DNA of 64,000 nucleotides from an uncultured Hyphomicrobiales bacterium (GCA_903861645.1 CAIOVE010000010.1:1-64000), one strand, 5' to 3'; counted from the stretch's first letter, positions 26,561 to 36,859 are shown. Translations and numbers: made by a program. Notes: generated from the sequence alone by a model not told the origin.

Positions 26561-29500
26561 ATGCGCCATCTGCTGATCGCCCTTTCCGCGCTCCTTCCCC
26601 TTGTCATCGCCGCGCCATCGAACGCGCAGACCGCGCCGCCGGCCCAGCAGGCGGCCGCCGCGCAAAAATCATTTGTCGCGGAATCCCTGGCCAGCGACTT
26701 CACGCGGCTCGAGGAGAAGCTCAAGAAGGACGGCGCGAAATTCGTTGGTCAAAAGTCCGCGACCGATCTAACGCGCGACGCGAACGCGCTGGCGCAGCGT
26801 GGCCGCGCGCGCGAGGCGCTGGCGCCGCTGGCCGGGGCGGTGACGACGAGCCCGCGCGACTTCAATCTCTGGCTCGTCTATTCGGCCGCCGCGCAGGCGG
26901 CGTCGGAGGCGCAGGGCGCGAACGACATTTATCAGTTGCGCGAGGACGCGCTCGCCGCCGCCTATGGCGGCTATCTGCGCGCCGGCGCGCGCAACGACGA
27001 GGCGCGCGCGCTCGACTGGCTGGCGCAGCTTTACGCCAAGCGCGAGATGTGGCGACCGGCGCTGAACGCCTATCGTGCGAGCCTTGAGCGCAACAACGTC
27101 GCCAACGTTCGCGCCAATTATGAAAAGCTGCGCGCGGAGTATGGCTTCCATGTCAATCCCGAGCAGATCGACAGCGATTCAGCCTCGCCGCGCGTCTGTT
27201 TCCCGTTTTCCGAGGCGCTGGCGCGCAACGTCGATTTCTCGCCCTTCGTCGCCGTGTCGGGCGGTCAGAGCACCGCCATCGCCGTCGAGGATCAACAACT
27301 GTGCATCGAGGGCCTGAAGCATGGCGAACGCTACGCCATCGTGCTGCGGCAGGGCCTGCCCTCGGCGGTCGGCGAAAATCTGCTGAAGAAAGCGGATTTC
27401 GAGATATACGTGCGCGACCGCTCGCCGCAGGTGCGTTTCACCGGCAAGAACTATGTTCTGCCGCGCGTCGGGCAGGAAGGCGTTCCGATCATCTCCGTCA
27501 ACACGCCGAAGGTGGCGGTGGATGTGTTGCGCATCGGCGACCGCAATCTGTTGCAGGCCGTGCGCTCATCTGACTTCCTGGCGCAGATCGGCGCCTATCG
27601 CGCGCGCAACATCGTCAATGAATCCGGCGTGAAGGTCTGGAGCGGCACGCTCGACGTGAAGCCTGATCTCAACAAGGACGTCATCACCGCCTTTCCCGTG
27701 CTGGAGGCCGTGCCGAAGCTCGAACCGGGCGTTTACGTCATGGTGGCGCGCGCCGGCGAGAAGGGCGTGACCGACGGTTTGCCCCTTCCCGAGAAACCCA
27801 AAAAGACCTCGGATGATTCCGGCGACGACGATTCCTCCGGATACGATGGCGACGCCTACGGCATGGTCGGCACGCAATGGTTTGTTGTGTCGGATATTGG
27901 CCTGACCTCGTTTTCCGGCGCCGACGGCATTCACGTTCTGACGCGCTCGCTGGCGAGCGCGGGCCCGCTGGCCGGCGTCGAGGTGCGATTGATCGCGCGC
28001 AACAACGAGGTTCTCGCCACCAGGACGACGGCGGCCGACGGCCACGTCAAATTCGACCCCGGACTGGCGCGCGGGCTCGGCGGCATGGCGCCGGGGCTGA
28101 TTGTCGCCAGCGACGCGCGCGAGGATTACAATTTTCTCGATCTTGGCGGCGCGCCCTTCGATCTCACCGATCGCGGCGTGAAGGGGCGCGACGCGCCCAA
28201 GGCGCTCGACGCCTATATCTACGCCGAGCGAGGCGTCTATCGTTCGGGCGAAACGGTCAATGTCACCACGCTGCTGCGCGATCCGCGGGGGGAGGCGAGC
28301 GCCGGCCTGCCGCTGACGCTCGTGACGAAGCGGCCCGATGGCGTTGAATACAAGCGCGCGAGCGTCGCCGATCAGGGTCTTGGCGCGCGCGCATGGTCCG
28401 TCGATCTGTTGCCGGGCGTCGCCACCGGCACGTGGCGCGTGCAGGTTTACGCCGATCCGAAAAGCGCGCCCATCGGCGAAACAAGTTTCCTCGTGGAGGA
28501 TTACGTTCCCGAGCGGCTCGACATGACGGTCAAGCCGCGCGACGCCTTCGCCCACCTCAATCAATCGGCGAAAATCGACGTGGAGACGCGCTATCTCTAC
28601 GGCGCGCCGGGTTCGGGCCTCGACGTGTCCGGCGACATCACGCTGCGCGCGGTCGAGGACGGCGCCGTTCCCAATCTGCCCGGCTATGTCGCTGGTTTGC
28701 AGGACGAGGAGTTCGAGGCGGTCAAGAACGACATCGAGGAATCCGTCACCACCGATGACAAGGGCAAGGCGACCATCGAGGTCGCCATTCCCGACGCCAA
28801 GGCGCCGCGGCCGCTGGAGGTCAGCATTCTGTTGCGCGCGGGCGAGACCGGCGGCCGCGCCATCGAGCGCTCCGTGACCTTGCCGGTGCGCGGCGACAGC
28901 GGGCTGATCGCCGTTCGCAACAATTTCGATCAGCTTTCCGAGGGCTCGACGGCGACATTCGACGTGGTGACGCTGGCGCCCAATGGCGAGCGCGTCGCCA
29001 AGAAGGGCCTGCAATGGTCGCTCTATCGCGTCACCAATGATTATCAGTGGTATCGCTCGGATGGCCGCTGGGGATACGAGCGGGTGAAGAACGCGCGCCG
29101 CGTCGCCGATGGTCGCGTGGATGTGACGACCGCGGGGCCCGCGAAAGTCTCCGCGCCGGTGGGATGGGGCACGCATCGACTCGATCTGCGCGCCGACGAC
29201 GGCTCGCTCGCGCCGACCTCCATCACCTTCGAGGTCGGCTGGTCTGGCGACGCGACGGCGGAGACGCCCGACCTGTTGCAGGTGACGCTCGACAAGGCGA
29301 ATTATCGCGACGGCGAGGCCATGAACGTCGGCGTTGTCTCGCGCTTCGATGGCAAGGCGACGCTCGCCATCGTTGGCGACAAGGTCGAGGACATAAAGAC
29401 CTTCGACGTGAAGACCGGCGATAATTCCATCCGCGTGCCCGTCAGCGCCGCGTGGGGATCGAGCGCCTACGCCATCGCCATCGCGCATCGCCCGCTTGAT

Positions 29501-31888
29501 CAGGCGGCCCGGCGCATGCCCGGTCGCGCGCTGGGTCTCGCCTGGTTCGGCGTCGATCAGGACGCGCGCAAGCTGAACGTCTCCATCGATGCGCCCGCCA
29601 AGATCGAGCCGCGCCGCGCGCTTTCGATCCCCGTGCGCGTGGGCGGTCTCGCGGCGGGCGAGGAAGCCTATATCACGCTCGCCGCGGTCGACGTCGGCAT
29701 TCTCAACCTCACCCGCTACGAGGCGCCCGACGCCACGAAGTTCTTTTTCGGGCAGCGTCTGCTCGGCGCCGAGGTGCGTGATCTCTACGGCTTCCTCATC
29801 GACGGCATGCAGGGCGCGCGCGGCGCCATCCGTTCGGGCGGCGACGGCGGCGCGCCGTTGCAAGGCGCGCGGCCCACGCAGGAGCCGCTGTCGCGCTACT
29901 CCGGCCTCGTGAAGGTTGGCGCGGATGGCGTGGCGCAGGTGACTTTCGACATTCCCGCCTTCAACGGCACGATGCGCGTGATGGCGGTGGCGTGGTCGAA
30001 AACACGCGTGGGTCAGGCCTCGACCGACGTCGTCGTGCGCGATCCCGTCGTCGTGCAGGCGACGCTGCCGCGCTTCCTGTCGCTGGGCGACCAGTCGCGC
30101 ATGCATCTGCAAATCGCCAATGTCGAGGCGCCCGCCGGCGACTATCGCGTCGATCTCGACGTGCATGGTCCGCTGACGATCGCCGCCGACGCGCTGCGCC
30201 GCGACGTGCGGCTGGCGATCAACGGCAAGACGGAGATCACCGTGCCCGTCAACGCCGCGGGCGTCGGCGCGGCGACCATCGATCTGGCCTTGAGCGGGCC
30301 GGGCGTCAAGGCCACGCAATCCTTCAACCTCAACATCACGCCTGGCGCGGCGGAACTCTATCGTCGCACGGTGCGCGATATTCCGCCGGGCGCGAGCGTG
30401 ACCCTTTCGGGCGATCTGCTGGGCGATTTCATTCCGGGCACGGGCGCGGTGCATGTCGCCGTCTCCGCGCTGGGCGCGATCGACGTTCCCGCGTTGTTGC
30501 AGGCGCTCGACCGCTATCCCTATGGTTGTTCGGAGCAGATCGTCAGCCGCGCGATGCCGTTGCTTTATGTCAACAAGCTCGCGGCGACCGAATTGCTGCC
30601 GATCGATCCGCGGCTGAACGAACGCATCAAGGACGCGATCGCCCGCGTGCTGACGCGGCAGGACACGAATGGCGCCTTCGGTCTTTGGGCGCCGGGCGGC
30701 GACGAGGATCTTTGGCTGCATTCCTTCGTCACGGATTTCCTGACGCGGGCGCGTGAAAGCGGATTCGAGACGCCGCAAAAGGCCTTCGATCAGGCGCTCG
30801 ATTACCTGCGCAACGCGGTCGTCAACGTGAACGAGATCGACGAGAGAAAGGCCGATGGCGTCGCCTACGCGATCTACGTGCTGGCGCGCAACGGGCGTCC
30901 GGTGATGAGCGATCTGCGCTATCTCGCCGACACGAAGATCGGCAGCTTCGCCTCGCCGCTGGCGCGCGCGCAGATCGCCGCCGCGCTGGCCTTGCTCGGC
31001 GACCGCGGGCGGGCGCGCGCGGTGTTCGCCTCGGCGGGCGAGCGGCTCGCCGCGGTGTCGTCCTCGAAGTTCTCGCGCGCCGATTACGGCTCGCGGCTGC
31101 GCGACAGCGCCGGTCTGCTGGCGCTTGGCGCGGAAGCGGGCGCCGATCGCGCCGAACTCGTCAAGGCGAGCCTGACGCTGGAGCAGGAACGCGCCATCGG
31201 GCGCTACACCAGCACGCAGGAGAACGCGTGGATGGTGCTCGCCGCGGAATCGCTGAGCAAGGAGACGCAGGGCGTCGCCCTGACCGTCGACGGGACGCCG
31301 CATCAGGGCGCGCTCTATCGGCACTGGAGCGGCCATGCGCTCGACGGCGTCAACGTGGCGATCGGCAACACAGGCCAGACGCCCGCGCGCATCGTCATCA
31401 CGACGTCGGGCAATCCGACCGCGCCGGAGCCCGCGGCGGAGCAGGGCTATCGCGTCGAGCGCGAGTTCTACACGATGGCCGGCGAGAAGATCGACGCGAC
31501 GAAGCCCTTCCGCCAGACGGATCGCTTCGTGGTCGCGCTGAAGGTCACCGAGCTTGAATCCGCCTATGCGCGGCTGCTGCTTGTCGATCACCTGCCCGCG
31601 GGCATCGAGATCGACAATCCCGATCTCTTCGACGGCGGCTCGGTGGATGAACTGTCATTCCTCAAGCGCGATGTCGAACCCACGCACACGGAGGCGCGCG
31701 ACGATCGTTTCGTCGCGGCCTTCGACCGAAATGGCTCGAACAAGGCGAGCTTCATGGTGGCCTACGTGGCGCGCGCCGTGACGCCGGGCAAATACGTCCT
31801 GCCGCCCGCGACGATCGAGGACATGTATCGCCCCGAGCGTTTCGGCCGCACCGCGCCGGGCTCGCTGGAGGTGGCGGAGAAGCGATGA
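26561..31888 (+). CDS. Bacterial alpha-2-macroglobulin
   Basis: 1775-residue periplasmic protease trap. Signal peptide MRHLLIALSALLPLVIAAPSNA with AQT after it; there is no lipobox, unlike E. coli YfhM. The first 200 residues are TPR-like, then MG domains (GVYRSGETVNVTTLLRDP marks the MG2 region). The thioester motif CSEQ is at C1323-Q1326, followed by the alpha-helical thioester domain and receptor-like C-terminus. An acidic low-complexity insert (DDSGDDDSSGYDGD) lies near residue 430. AGGAGG before the ATG fixes the start. It is coupled to pbpC by overlap. Confidence 0.93.
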   Translation: MRHLLIALSALLPLVIAAPSNAQTAPPAQQAAAAQKSFVAESLASDFTRLEEKLKKDGAKFVGQKSATDLTRDANALAQRGRAREALAPLAGAVTTSPRDFNLWLVYSAAAQAASEAQGANDIYQLREDALAAAYGGYLRAGARNDEARALDWLAQLYAKREMWRPALNAYRASLERNNVANVRANYEKLRAEYGFHVNPEQIDSDSASPRVCFPFSEALARNVDFSPFVAVSGGQSTAIAVEDQQLCIEGLKHGERYAIVLRQGLPSAVGENLLKKADFEIYVRDRSPQVRFTGKNYVLPRVGQEGVPIISVNTPKVAVDVLRIGDRNLLQAVRSSDFLAQIGAYRARNIVNESGVKVWSGTLDVKPDLNKDVITAFPVLEAVPKLEPGVYVMVARAGEKGVTDGLPLPEKPKKTSDDSGDDDSSGYDGDAYGMVGTQWFVVSDIGLTSFSGADGIHVLTRSLASAGPLAGVEVRLIARNNEVLATRTTAADGHVKFDPGLARGLGGMAPGLIVASDAREDYNFLDLGGAPFDLTDRGVKGRDAPKALDAYIYAERGVYRSGETVNVTTLLRDPRGEASAGLPLTLVTKRPDGVEYKRASVADQGLGARAWSVDLLPGVATGTWRVQVYADPKSAPIGETSFLVEDYVPERLDMTVKPRDAFAHLNQSAKIDVETRYLYGAPGSGLDVSGDITLRAVEDGAVPNLPGYVAGLQDEEFEAVKNDIEESVTTDDKGKATIEVAIPDAKAPRPLEVSILLRAGETGGRAIERSVTLPVRGDSGLIAVRNNFDQLSEGSTATFDVVTLAPNGERVAKKGLQWSLYRVTNDYQWYRSDGRWGYERVKNARRVADGRVDVTTAGPAKVSAPVGWGTHRLDLRADDGSLAPTSITFEVGWSGDATAETPDLLQVTLDKANYRDGEAMNVGVVSRFDGKATLAIVGDKVEDIKTFDVKTGDNSIRVPVSAAWGSSAYAIAIAHRPLDQAARRMPGRALGLAWFGVDQDARKLNVSIDAPAKIEPRRALSIPVRVGGLAAGEEAYITLAAVDVGILNLTRYEAPDATKFFFGQRLLGAEVRDLYGFLIDGMQGARGAIRSGGDGGAPLQGARPTQEPLSRYSGLVKVGADGVAQVTFDIPAFNGTMRVMAVAWSKTRVGQASTDVVVRDPVVVQATLPRFLSLGDQSRMHLQIANVEAPAGDYRVDLDVHGPLTIAADALRRDVRLAINGKTEITVPVNAAGVGAATIDLALSGPGVKATQSFNLNITPGAAELYRRTVRDIPPGASVTLSGDLLGDFIPGTGAVHVAVSALGAIDVPALLQALDRYPYGCSEQIVSRAMPLLYVNKLAATELLPIDPRLNERIKDAIARVLTRQDTNGAFGLWAPGGDEDLWLHSFVTDFLTRARESGFETPQKAFDQALDYLRNAVVNVNEIDERKADGVAYAIYVLARNGRPVMSDLRYLADTKIGSFASPLARAQIAAALALLGDRGRARAVFASAGERLAAVSSSKFSRADYGSRLRDSAGLLALGAEAGADRAELVKASLTLEQERAIGRYTSTQENAWMVLAAESLSKETQGVALTVDGTPHQGALYRHWSGHALDGVNVAIGNTGQTPARIVITTSGNPTAPEPAAEQGYRVEREFYTMAGEKIDATKPFRQTDRFVVALKVTELESAYARLLLVDHLPAGIEIDNPDLFDGGSVDELSFLKRDVEPTHTEARDDRFVAAFDRNGSNKASFMVAYVARAVTPGKYVLPPATIEDMYRPERFGRTAPGSLEVAEKR

Positions 31889-34011
31889 TGGACGCGACGC
31901 CGGCGCACCCCGCACCGGTCACGCCGGCTCGCCGCGGGCGGCGCGCGCTCCGGCTGTTCGGGCTTGGCGCGCTCGCGCTGACGCTCGGCGCGGTCGCCGG
32001 CGCCGCGCTTTACGCGCGTTCGCTCGGTCCGCTCGACGTGTCGATCGCCGCGAAGGGCTCGACCATCGCGGTGGACCGCGATGGTCGTCTGTTGCGCGCC
32101 TTCACGACGACCGATGGCCGCTGGCGTCTGCCGACGACCGTCGCCGACGTCGATCCGAAGTTCTTCGCGCTGCTGTTCGCCTACGAGGATCGCCGCTTTC
32201 GCGGCCATCATGGCGTCGATGCGCTGGCGATGACGCGCGCCGCGGCGCAATGGTTGCGCGCGGGCCACGTCGTGTCCGGCGGATCGACGATCACCATGCA
32301 GGTGGCGCGATTGCTGGAGCCGCGCGACGACCGCACGTTGCGCGCGAAGGCGCGACAGGTCACGCGCGCCCTTGAGCTTGAGGCGCGGTATTCAAAGGAT
32401 GAAATCCTCGATTTCTATCTCGCGCTCGCGCCCTATGGCGGCAATCTCGAGGGGCTGCGCGCGGCGAGCCTCGCCTATTTTGGCAAGGAGCCGAAGCGCC
32501 TGTCCTACGCCGAGGCGGCGTTGCTGGTGGCGCTGCCGCAGGCGCCGGAGGCGCGGCGGCCGGATCGCGCCCCCGAGGCCGCTCGCCGCGCCCGCGACCG
32601 CGTGCTCGACCGCGCCGTGGCGCAAGGCGTTTTGCCGCCCGATGAAGCGCGCGCGGCGAAGGCCGACGGAGTGCCGCGCGCGCGCAAGCAGTTTCCCATG
32701 CTCGCGCCGCACGCGACGGAAAACGCCTTCAAGGCCGCCGCCGGTCGCCGCGTGCTACGCTTCACTTACGATGCCCGCTTGCAGGCGGGACTCGAGGCGC
32801 TGGCGAACGAAGGCGCGGGCCGGCTGGGCCCGAAGCTGTCGGTCGCCATCGTCGCCATCGACAACAAGAGCGGCGAGGTGCGCGCCCATGTCGGCGGCGC
32901 GGAATATTTGTCGGCGGACCGCGCCGGCGGCGTCGATCTCGCCATGGCCACGCGCTCGCCCGGTTCGGCGTTGAAGCCCTTCATTTACGCCATGGCGTTT
33001 GAAAGCGGCCTCGCTCATCCCGAGACGGTGCTGGAGGATCGGCGCGCCCACTTCGGCCTTTACGCCCCGCAGAATTTCGACCTGACCTATCAGGGGCAGG
33101 TCACCGCGCGCGTGGCGTTGCAACAATCGTTGAATATTCCCGCGATCAGCCTGCTCAACGAAATCGGGCCGGAGCGTTTTCTCGCGCGCCTGCGCAACGC
33201 GGGCGCGCCCATCGCCATGCCGGACGACAGCGCGCCGGGCCTCGCCATTGGCATCGGCGGCGTCGGCGTGCGGTTGATCGACCTGACGCGGCTCTACGCC
33301 GGACTGGCGCGCGGCGGCCGCGTGCCCGACCTCGTCGAACGGTCCGACACGCCGGTTGCCTCGTCCGACCGTCGCATCACCGAACCCGTCGCGGCCTGGT
33401 ACGTGTTCGACGTGCTTCGCGGCGCGCCGCCGCCGGCCAACGCGGTGGGCGGGCGTATCGCCTTCAAGACCGGCACGTCCTATGGCTATCGCGACGCTTT
33501 CGCGGTCGGCTTCGATCGCGACACGACGATCGGCGTCTGGGTCGGGCGGGCCGACAATGGCGCGGTGCCGGGCCTTGTCGGGCGGGCCGTCGCCGCGCCG
33601 ATTCTGTTCGACGCCTTCGCGCGCCTTGGCGGCGAACGCGAGCCGATCCGCGCGCCGCGCGACGTCATTTTCGCGCGCACGGCGCAGTTGCCGCCGCCGC
33701 TGCGGCATTTGCGCAAGGACGCGCCCAAGATCGTCGCCGCGACGGCCGTCGGCTCGCTCAAGATCGCCTATCCGCCGGATGGCGCGCGCATCGATCTCGG
33801 CCTTGACCACGGCGCGGCGGAGGAAACGCGACTGGCGCTCAAGGCGCAGGGCGGCGCGTCGCCGTTCACCTGGATGATCAACGGGGCGCCGGTCGGCGCG
33901 CCCGATCCGCGCCGGCAATCGCAATGGCGCCCGGACGGCGCCGGCTTCGCCCGGGTTTCGGTGATCGATTCCCGCGGCGCCAGCGACAGCGTGATGGTGC
34001 GGCTGGAATAG
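31885..34011 (+). CDS. pbpC: Penicillin-binding protein 1C
   Basis: Bifunctional peptidoglycan synthase. N-terminal helix (LFGLGALALTLGAVAGAALYA), then GT51 transglycosylase with catalytic Glu in YEDRRFRGHHG (E101) and GGSTITMQVARLL, then transpeptidase with S361-ALK and K528-TGT. The last 90 residues are the BiPBP_C domain typical of PBP1C. 708 residues. The start is ATGATG overlapping the macroglobulin stop. The A2M-PBP1C pair is a conserved unit thought to couple wall repair to protease defence. Confidence 0.95.
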   Translation: MMDATPAHPAPVTPARRGRRALRLFGLGALALTLGAVAGAALYARSLGPLDVSIAAKGSTIAVDRDGRLLRAFTTTDGRWRLPTTVADVDPKFFALLFAYEDRRFRGHHGVDALAMTRAAAQWLRAGHVVSGGSTITMQVARLLEPRDDRTLRAKARQVTRALELEARYSKDEILDFYLALAPYGGNLEGLRAASLAYFGKEPKRLSYAEAALLVALPQAPEARRPDRAPEAARRARDRVLDRAVAQGVLPPDEARAAKADGVPRARKQFPMLAPHATENAFKAAAGRRVLRFTYDARLQAGLEALANEGAGRLGPKLSVAIVAIDNKSGEVRAHVGGAEYLSADRAGGVDLAMATRSPGSALKPFIYAMAFESGLAHPETVLEDRRAHFGLYAPQNFDLTYQGQVTARVALQQSLNIPAISLLNEIGPERFLARLRNAGAPIAMPDDSAPGLAIGIGGVGVRLIDLTRLYAGLARGGRVPDLVERSDTPVASSDRRITEPVAAWYVFDVLRGAPPPANAVGGRIAFKTGTSYGYRDAFAVGFDRDTTIGVWVGRADNGAVPGLVGRAVAAPILFDAFARLGGEREPIRAPRDVIFARTAQLPPPLRHLRKDAPKIVAATAVGSLKIAYPPDGARIDLGLDHGAAEETRLALKAQGGASPFTWMINGAPVGAPDPRRQSQWRPDGAGFARVSVIDSRGASDSVMVRLE

Positions 34012-34143
34012 GCGCGCGCGCCACGCCGAACATGTTGGCGCTGGCGTTCGCCGGCGCGACAGCCGGGCGGCGATCTGCTAGGGAACGGATGGTTCGCCAC
34101 GCGTTCAGGGGGCGCGGGGCCGGAAACGAATTGGGGGGAATGA

Positions 34144-35181
34144 ATGTTTCGACGCGTCGCTTCCAGTGTCCTTATCGGCGTGGCGCTGGCCTTGGCGGGC
34201 CCCGCCCTCGCGCAGACGAAGATCAACATCGGCACCGTGCAATCATTCGGCGCCGTCGGCACCTACATCGCGCGCGACAAGGGCTACTTCAAGGAAGAGG
34301 GAATCGAGGTCGACATCAGCTTCGTCAACTCCGCCGCCAACGCGGTGGCGCTGCTGGGGCAGGGCCAGTTGCAGGTCGTCGAGGGCGGCGTCGCCGTGGG
34401 CTTTTTCAACGCGCTGGAAAAAGGCTTGCCGATGATCATGACGTCCGATCGCGTCTCGACGCCGATCGGGCACCTGCTGCTCGTGCGGTCCGAACTGAAG
34501 GGCAAGATCACCAAGGTCAGCGACCTCAAGGGCAAGAATGTCGGCAGCAACTCCATCGCCGCCGTGACCACCTACGAACTTGGCAAGATCCTCGCGAAGT
34601 CGGGCATGACCTTGCAGGATGTCGAGGTGAAGACCATGGGCTTTCCGCAGATGAGTCCGGCCTTGCGCAACGGGGCGCTCGACGCGACGCTGCAGATACC
34701 GCCCTTCGCGGCCGAAATCGTGGAGCAGGGCATCGGCTTTCCCATCGCGAGCGTGGACGACCTCGCCGAGCCGACGCCCATGACCATCGCCGCCAGCTTC
34801 GTGAACACCGACTGGGCCGCGAAAAACAAGGACGCCATGCGCCGCTTCTTCGTCGCCTATCTGCGGGCCACGAGGGACTATTGCCTCGCCTATCACGGCG
34901 GCCCGAACCGTCGCGAGGTGATCGACATCGCCCTCAAGAACGGCCTCGACAACAGCATCGAGAGCATCGAGAAAAACATCTGGACGGGCCGCAGCATGCG
35001 CGGCGAGGCGAACATGGCGAGCGTGATGGACCAGCAGGACTGGTACCTGAAAAGCGGCATGGTCGAGAAGGCCGCGCCGGCCGAGCGGGTCTACACGACC
35101 GAATACATCGATTACGCCAACCAGAAGCTGGGGCCGCCGCCAGCGGTCAATCCGGCCTCCAAGCTGGTCGGCTGCCGATAG
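34144..35181 (+). CDS. NitT/TauT-type ABC solute-binding protein, orphan
   Basis: 345-residue periplasmic binding protein with signal peptide MFRRVASSVLIGVALALAGPALA. The SsuA/THI5-like fold is visible: VGTYIARDKGYFKEEGIEVD, LLGQGQLQVVEGG, SDLKGKNVGSNSIAAV. No permease or ATPase gene is adjacent, so the ligand (nitrate, sulfonate, pyrimidine precursor or other) is unknown. GGGGGGAATGA precedes the ATG. It is flanked by envelope genes, probably in its own transcript. Confidence 0.85.
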   Translation: MFRRVASSVLIGVALALAGPALAQTKINIGTVQSFGAVGTYIARDKGYFKEEGIEVDISFVNSAANAVALLGQGQLQVVEGGVAVGFFNALEKGLPMIMTSDRVSTPIGHLLLVRSELKGKITKVSDLKGKNVGSNSIAAVTTYELGKILAKSGMTLQDVEVKTMGFPQMSPALRNGALDATLQIPPFAAEIVEQGIGFPIASVDDLAEPTPMTIAASFVNTDWAAKNKDAMRRFFVAYLRATRDYCLAYHGGPNRREVIDIALKNGLDNSIESIEKNIWTGRSMRGEANMASVMDQQDWYLKSGMVEKAAPAERVYTTEYIDYANQKLGPPPAVNPASKLVGCR

Positions 35182-35209
35182 GACGTCGCGCGCCCGGTGC
35201 GGCGCGCGC

Positions 35210-35222
35210 GCAACACTGTTGC
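35210..35222. promoter_or_regulatory. Inverted repeat upstream of the L,D-transpeptidase
   Basis: GCAACA-c-TGTTGC, perfect 6-bp arms, followed by cataat (a possible -10). It lies 87 bp before the gene at 35309. Could be a small operator; no further support. Confidence 0.3.
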
Positions 35223-35308
35223 ATAATCGTTCGCGCGGGCCCGCGACGCGTTGCCGCCGGAGTCGATTTTCGCGATGATTCGCGTATTCGATTCGAGGGG
35301 CCGCGGAC

Positions 35309-36046
35309 ATGCATCAACCTAACCGTCGCCTGCTGCTGGCGGGCGCGAGCGCCGGCGTCGCGCTAACCCTGGCGGGTTGCAACACCACCACCCAACCCGA
35401 CAACAAACTGAAGGTGGCGGCGGGCGGCAAGCCCAAGCCGGAAGCGATACCCGAGAACGTGCGCACCGCCGCCGTTCCGGCCGGCCCCGACCGCTATCAG
35501 GCGCTTTACAGCGCCGCGCCGTCCGAGAAATTCCCGGTGGGCGCGGTCAAGCCGGGCACGATTCCGGAAGCCTTCTGGCGCTCGGACGTCACCTATCTCA
35601 GCACCGAGGCGCCGGGGTCGATCGTGGTCGACCCCCACGCGCACTATCTCTATTTCATTCAGGGCGGCGGTCGCGCCACCCGCTACGGCGTTGGCGTCGG
35701 CAAGGAAGGCTTCGGCTGGAGCGGCGTCGCCACCATCAACAGCAAGCAGGAATGGCCGGACTGGTATCCGCCGCCGGAGATGATCGAGCGCGATCCCTCC
35801 ATCAAGGCGCGCGTGGGCAAGTTGCAGAGTGGCATCGGCGTGCCCGGCGGGCCGCATAACCCGCTCGGCGCGCGCGCCATGTATCTCTGGCAGGGCAACA
35901 AGGACACGCTGTTCCGCATCCATGGCACGCTGGAGCCGTGGACCATCGGCAAGAACGTGTCGTCCGGCTGCATCCGCATGGTCAATCAGGACGCCATGGA
36001 CCTTTACAGCCGCGTCGCGGTCGGCACGGTCGTCAAGGTCATCTGA
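35309..36046 (+). CDS. L,D-transpeptidase (YkuD) lipoprotein
   Basis: 245-residue lipoprotein with lipobox LAGC24. It makes 3-3 peptidoglycan cross-links or anchors proteins to the wall in the periplasm. The YkuD catalytic motif is HGTLEP (H205) to SSGCIRM (C221), intact. The N-terminus MHQPNRRLLLAGASAG also resembles a twin-arginine-like signal but lacks the full RRxFL motif. Followed by a strong bidirectional terminator. Confidence 0.93.
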   Translation: MHQPNRRLLLAGASAGVALTLAGCNTTTQPDNKLKVAAGGKPKPEAIPENVRTAAVPAGPDRYQALYSAAPSEKFPVGAVKPGTIPEAFWRSDVTYLSTEAPGSIVVDPHAHYLYFIQGGGRATRYGVGVGKEGFGWSGVATINSKQEWPDWYPPPEMIERDPSIKARVGKLQSGIGVPGGPHNPLGARAMYLWQGNKDTLFRIHGTLEPWTIGKNVSSGCIRMVNQDAMDLYSRVAVGTVVKVI

Positions 36047-36064
36047 GACCGCCGCGCTGAAATG

Positions 36065-36092
36065 AAAAAGGCCGGCGCGAGCCGGCCTTTTT
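36065..36092. terminator. Bidirectional terminator between the L,D-transpeptidase and phaB
   Basis: AAAAAGGCCGGC (36065-36076), loop gcga, GCCGGCCTTTTT (36081-36092). A perfect 12-bp stem with A and T tracts on both sides, between converging genes. Confidence 0.93.
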
Positions 36093-36113
36093 GTTTGTCG
36101 CGATGTCGGGCCG

Positions 36114-36839
36114 TCAGACCATGTATTGGCCGCCATTGGCCGACAGGGTCGATCCGGTGATGAAGCCGGCGTCGTCGGCCGCGAGGAACACCACGGCCCG
36201 CGCGATTTCCGACGGCTCGCCGAGGCGGCCGACGGGAATGTGCGGCAGGATCGCCTTCTCGATGATGGCGGGATCGATGGCCCGCACCATTTCCGTGCCG
36301 ATGTAGCCGGGGGTGATGGCGTTGACGGTGATGCCGGCCTTCGCGCCTTCCTGCGCCAGCGCCTTGACGAAGCCGATGTCGCCGGCCTTCGCGGCGGAGT
36401 AGTTGGCCTGACCCATCTGGCCCTTCTGGCCATTGATGGAGGAAATGCAGATGACGCGGCCGAACTTGCGGGCGCGCATGCCCTCCCACACCGGGCGGGT
36501 CATGTTGAACAGCGAATTCAGGTTGGTGTTGATGACGGCGTACCACTGGTCCTTCGTCATCTTGTGGAACATGCCGTCGCGGGTGATGCCGGCGATGTTG
36601 ACGAGAACCTCGATGGGGCCGAGGTCGGCCTCGACCTTCGCGACGCCCGCCGCGCAGGCGTCGAAGTCGGAGACGTCCCACTTGTAAACGGGGATGCCGG
36701 TCTCGCCCTTGAATTTGGCGGCCGCGTCGTCGTTGCCGGCGTAGTTGGCGGCGACGGTGTAGCCTGCCGCCTTGAGCGCGATGGATATCGCCGCGCCTAT
36801 GCCGCGCGAACCTCCGGTGACAAGCGCAACCCTGGCCAT
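36114..36839 (-). CDS. phaB: Acetoacetyl-CoA reductase
   Basis: NADPH-dependent SDR reducing acetoacetyl-CoA to (R)-3-hydroxybutyryl-CoA for polyhydroxybutyrate. 241 residues from ATG 36839, which follows AGGGAGGAATGC. TGGSRGIG cofactor loop, NIAGITRDGMFHKM (typical of PhaB), S134, Y147 and K151 catalytic residues. It follows phaA on the same strand with a 94-bp gap holding a hairpin. FabG is the main alternative, but length, motif and linkage favour PhaB. Confidence 0.95.
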   Translation of the reverse strand: MARVALVTGGSRGIGAAISIALKAAGYTVAANYAGNDDAAAKFKGETGIPVYKWDVSDFDACAAGVAKVEADLGPIEVLVNIAGITRDGMFHKMTKDQWYAVINTNLNSLFNMTRPVWEGMRARKFGRVICISSINGQKGQMGQANYSAAKAGDIGFVKALAQEGAKAGITVNAITPGYIGTEMVRAIDPAIIEKAILPHIPVGRLGEPSEIARAVVFLAADDAGFITGSTLSANGGQYMV

Positions 36840-36859
36840 GCATTCCTCCCTGAAACAAC

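Noticed and set aside
27566-31591. 1341-residue open frame on the minus strand opposite the macroglobulin gene
   Set aside because: Arg/His/Asp/Gly-rich sequence with no domain or start signal. In GC-rich genomes the antisense of a real gene often stays open; the plus frame has a signal peptide, thioester and ribosome binding site.
34024-34040. CGCCGAACATGTTGGCG near-palindrome after pbpC as an operator or terminator
   Set aside because: One mismatch, no T-tract, no second copy, and 104 bp from the next start; too little to support a call.
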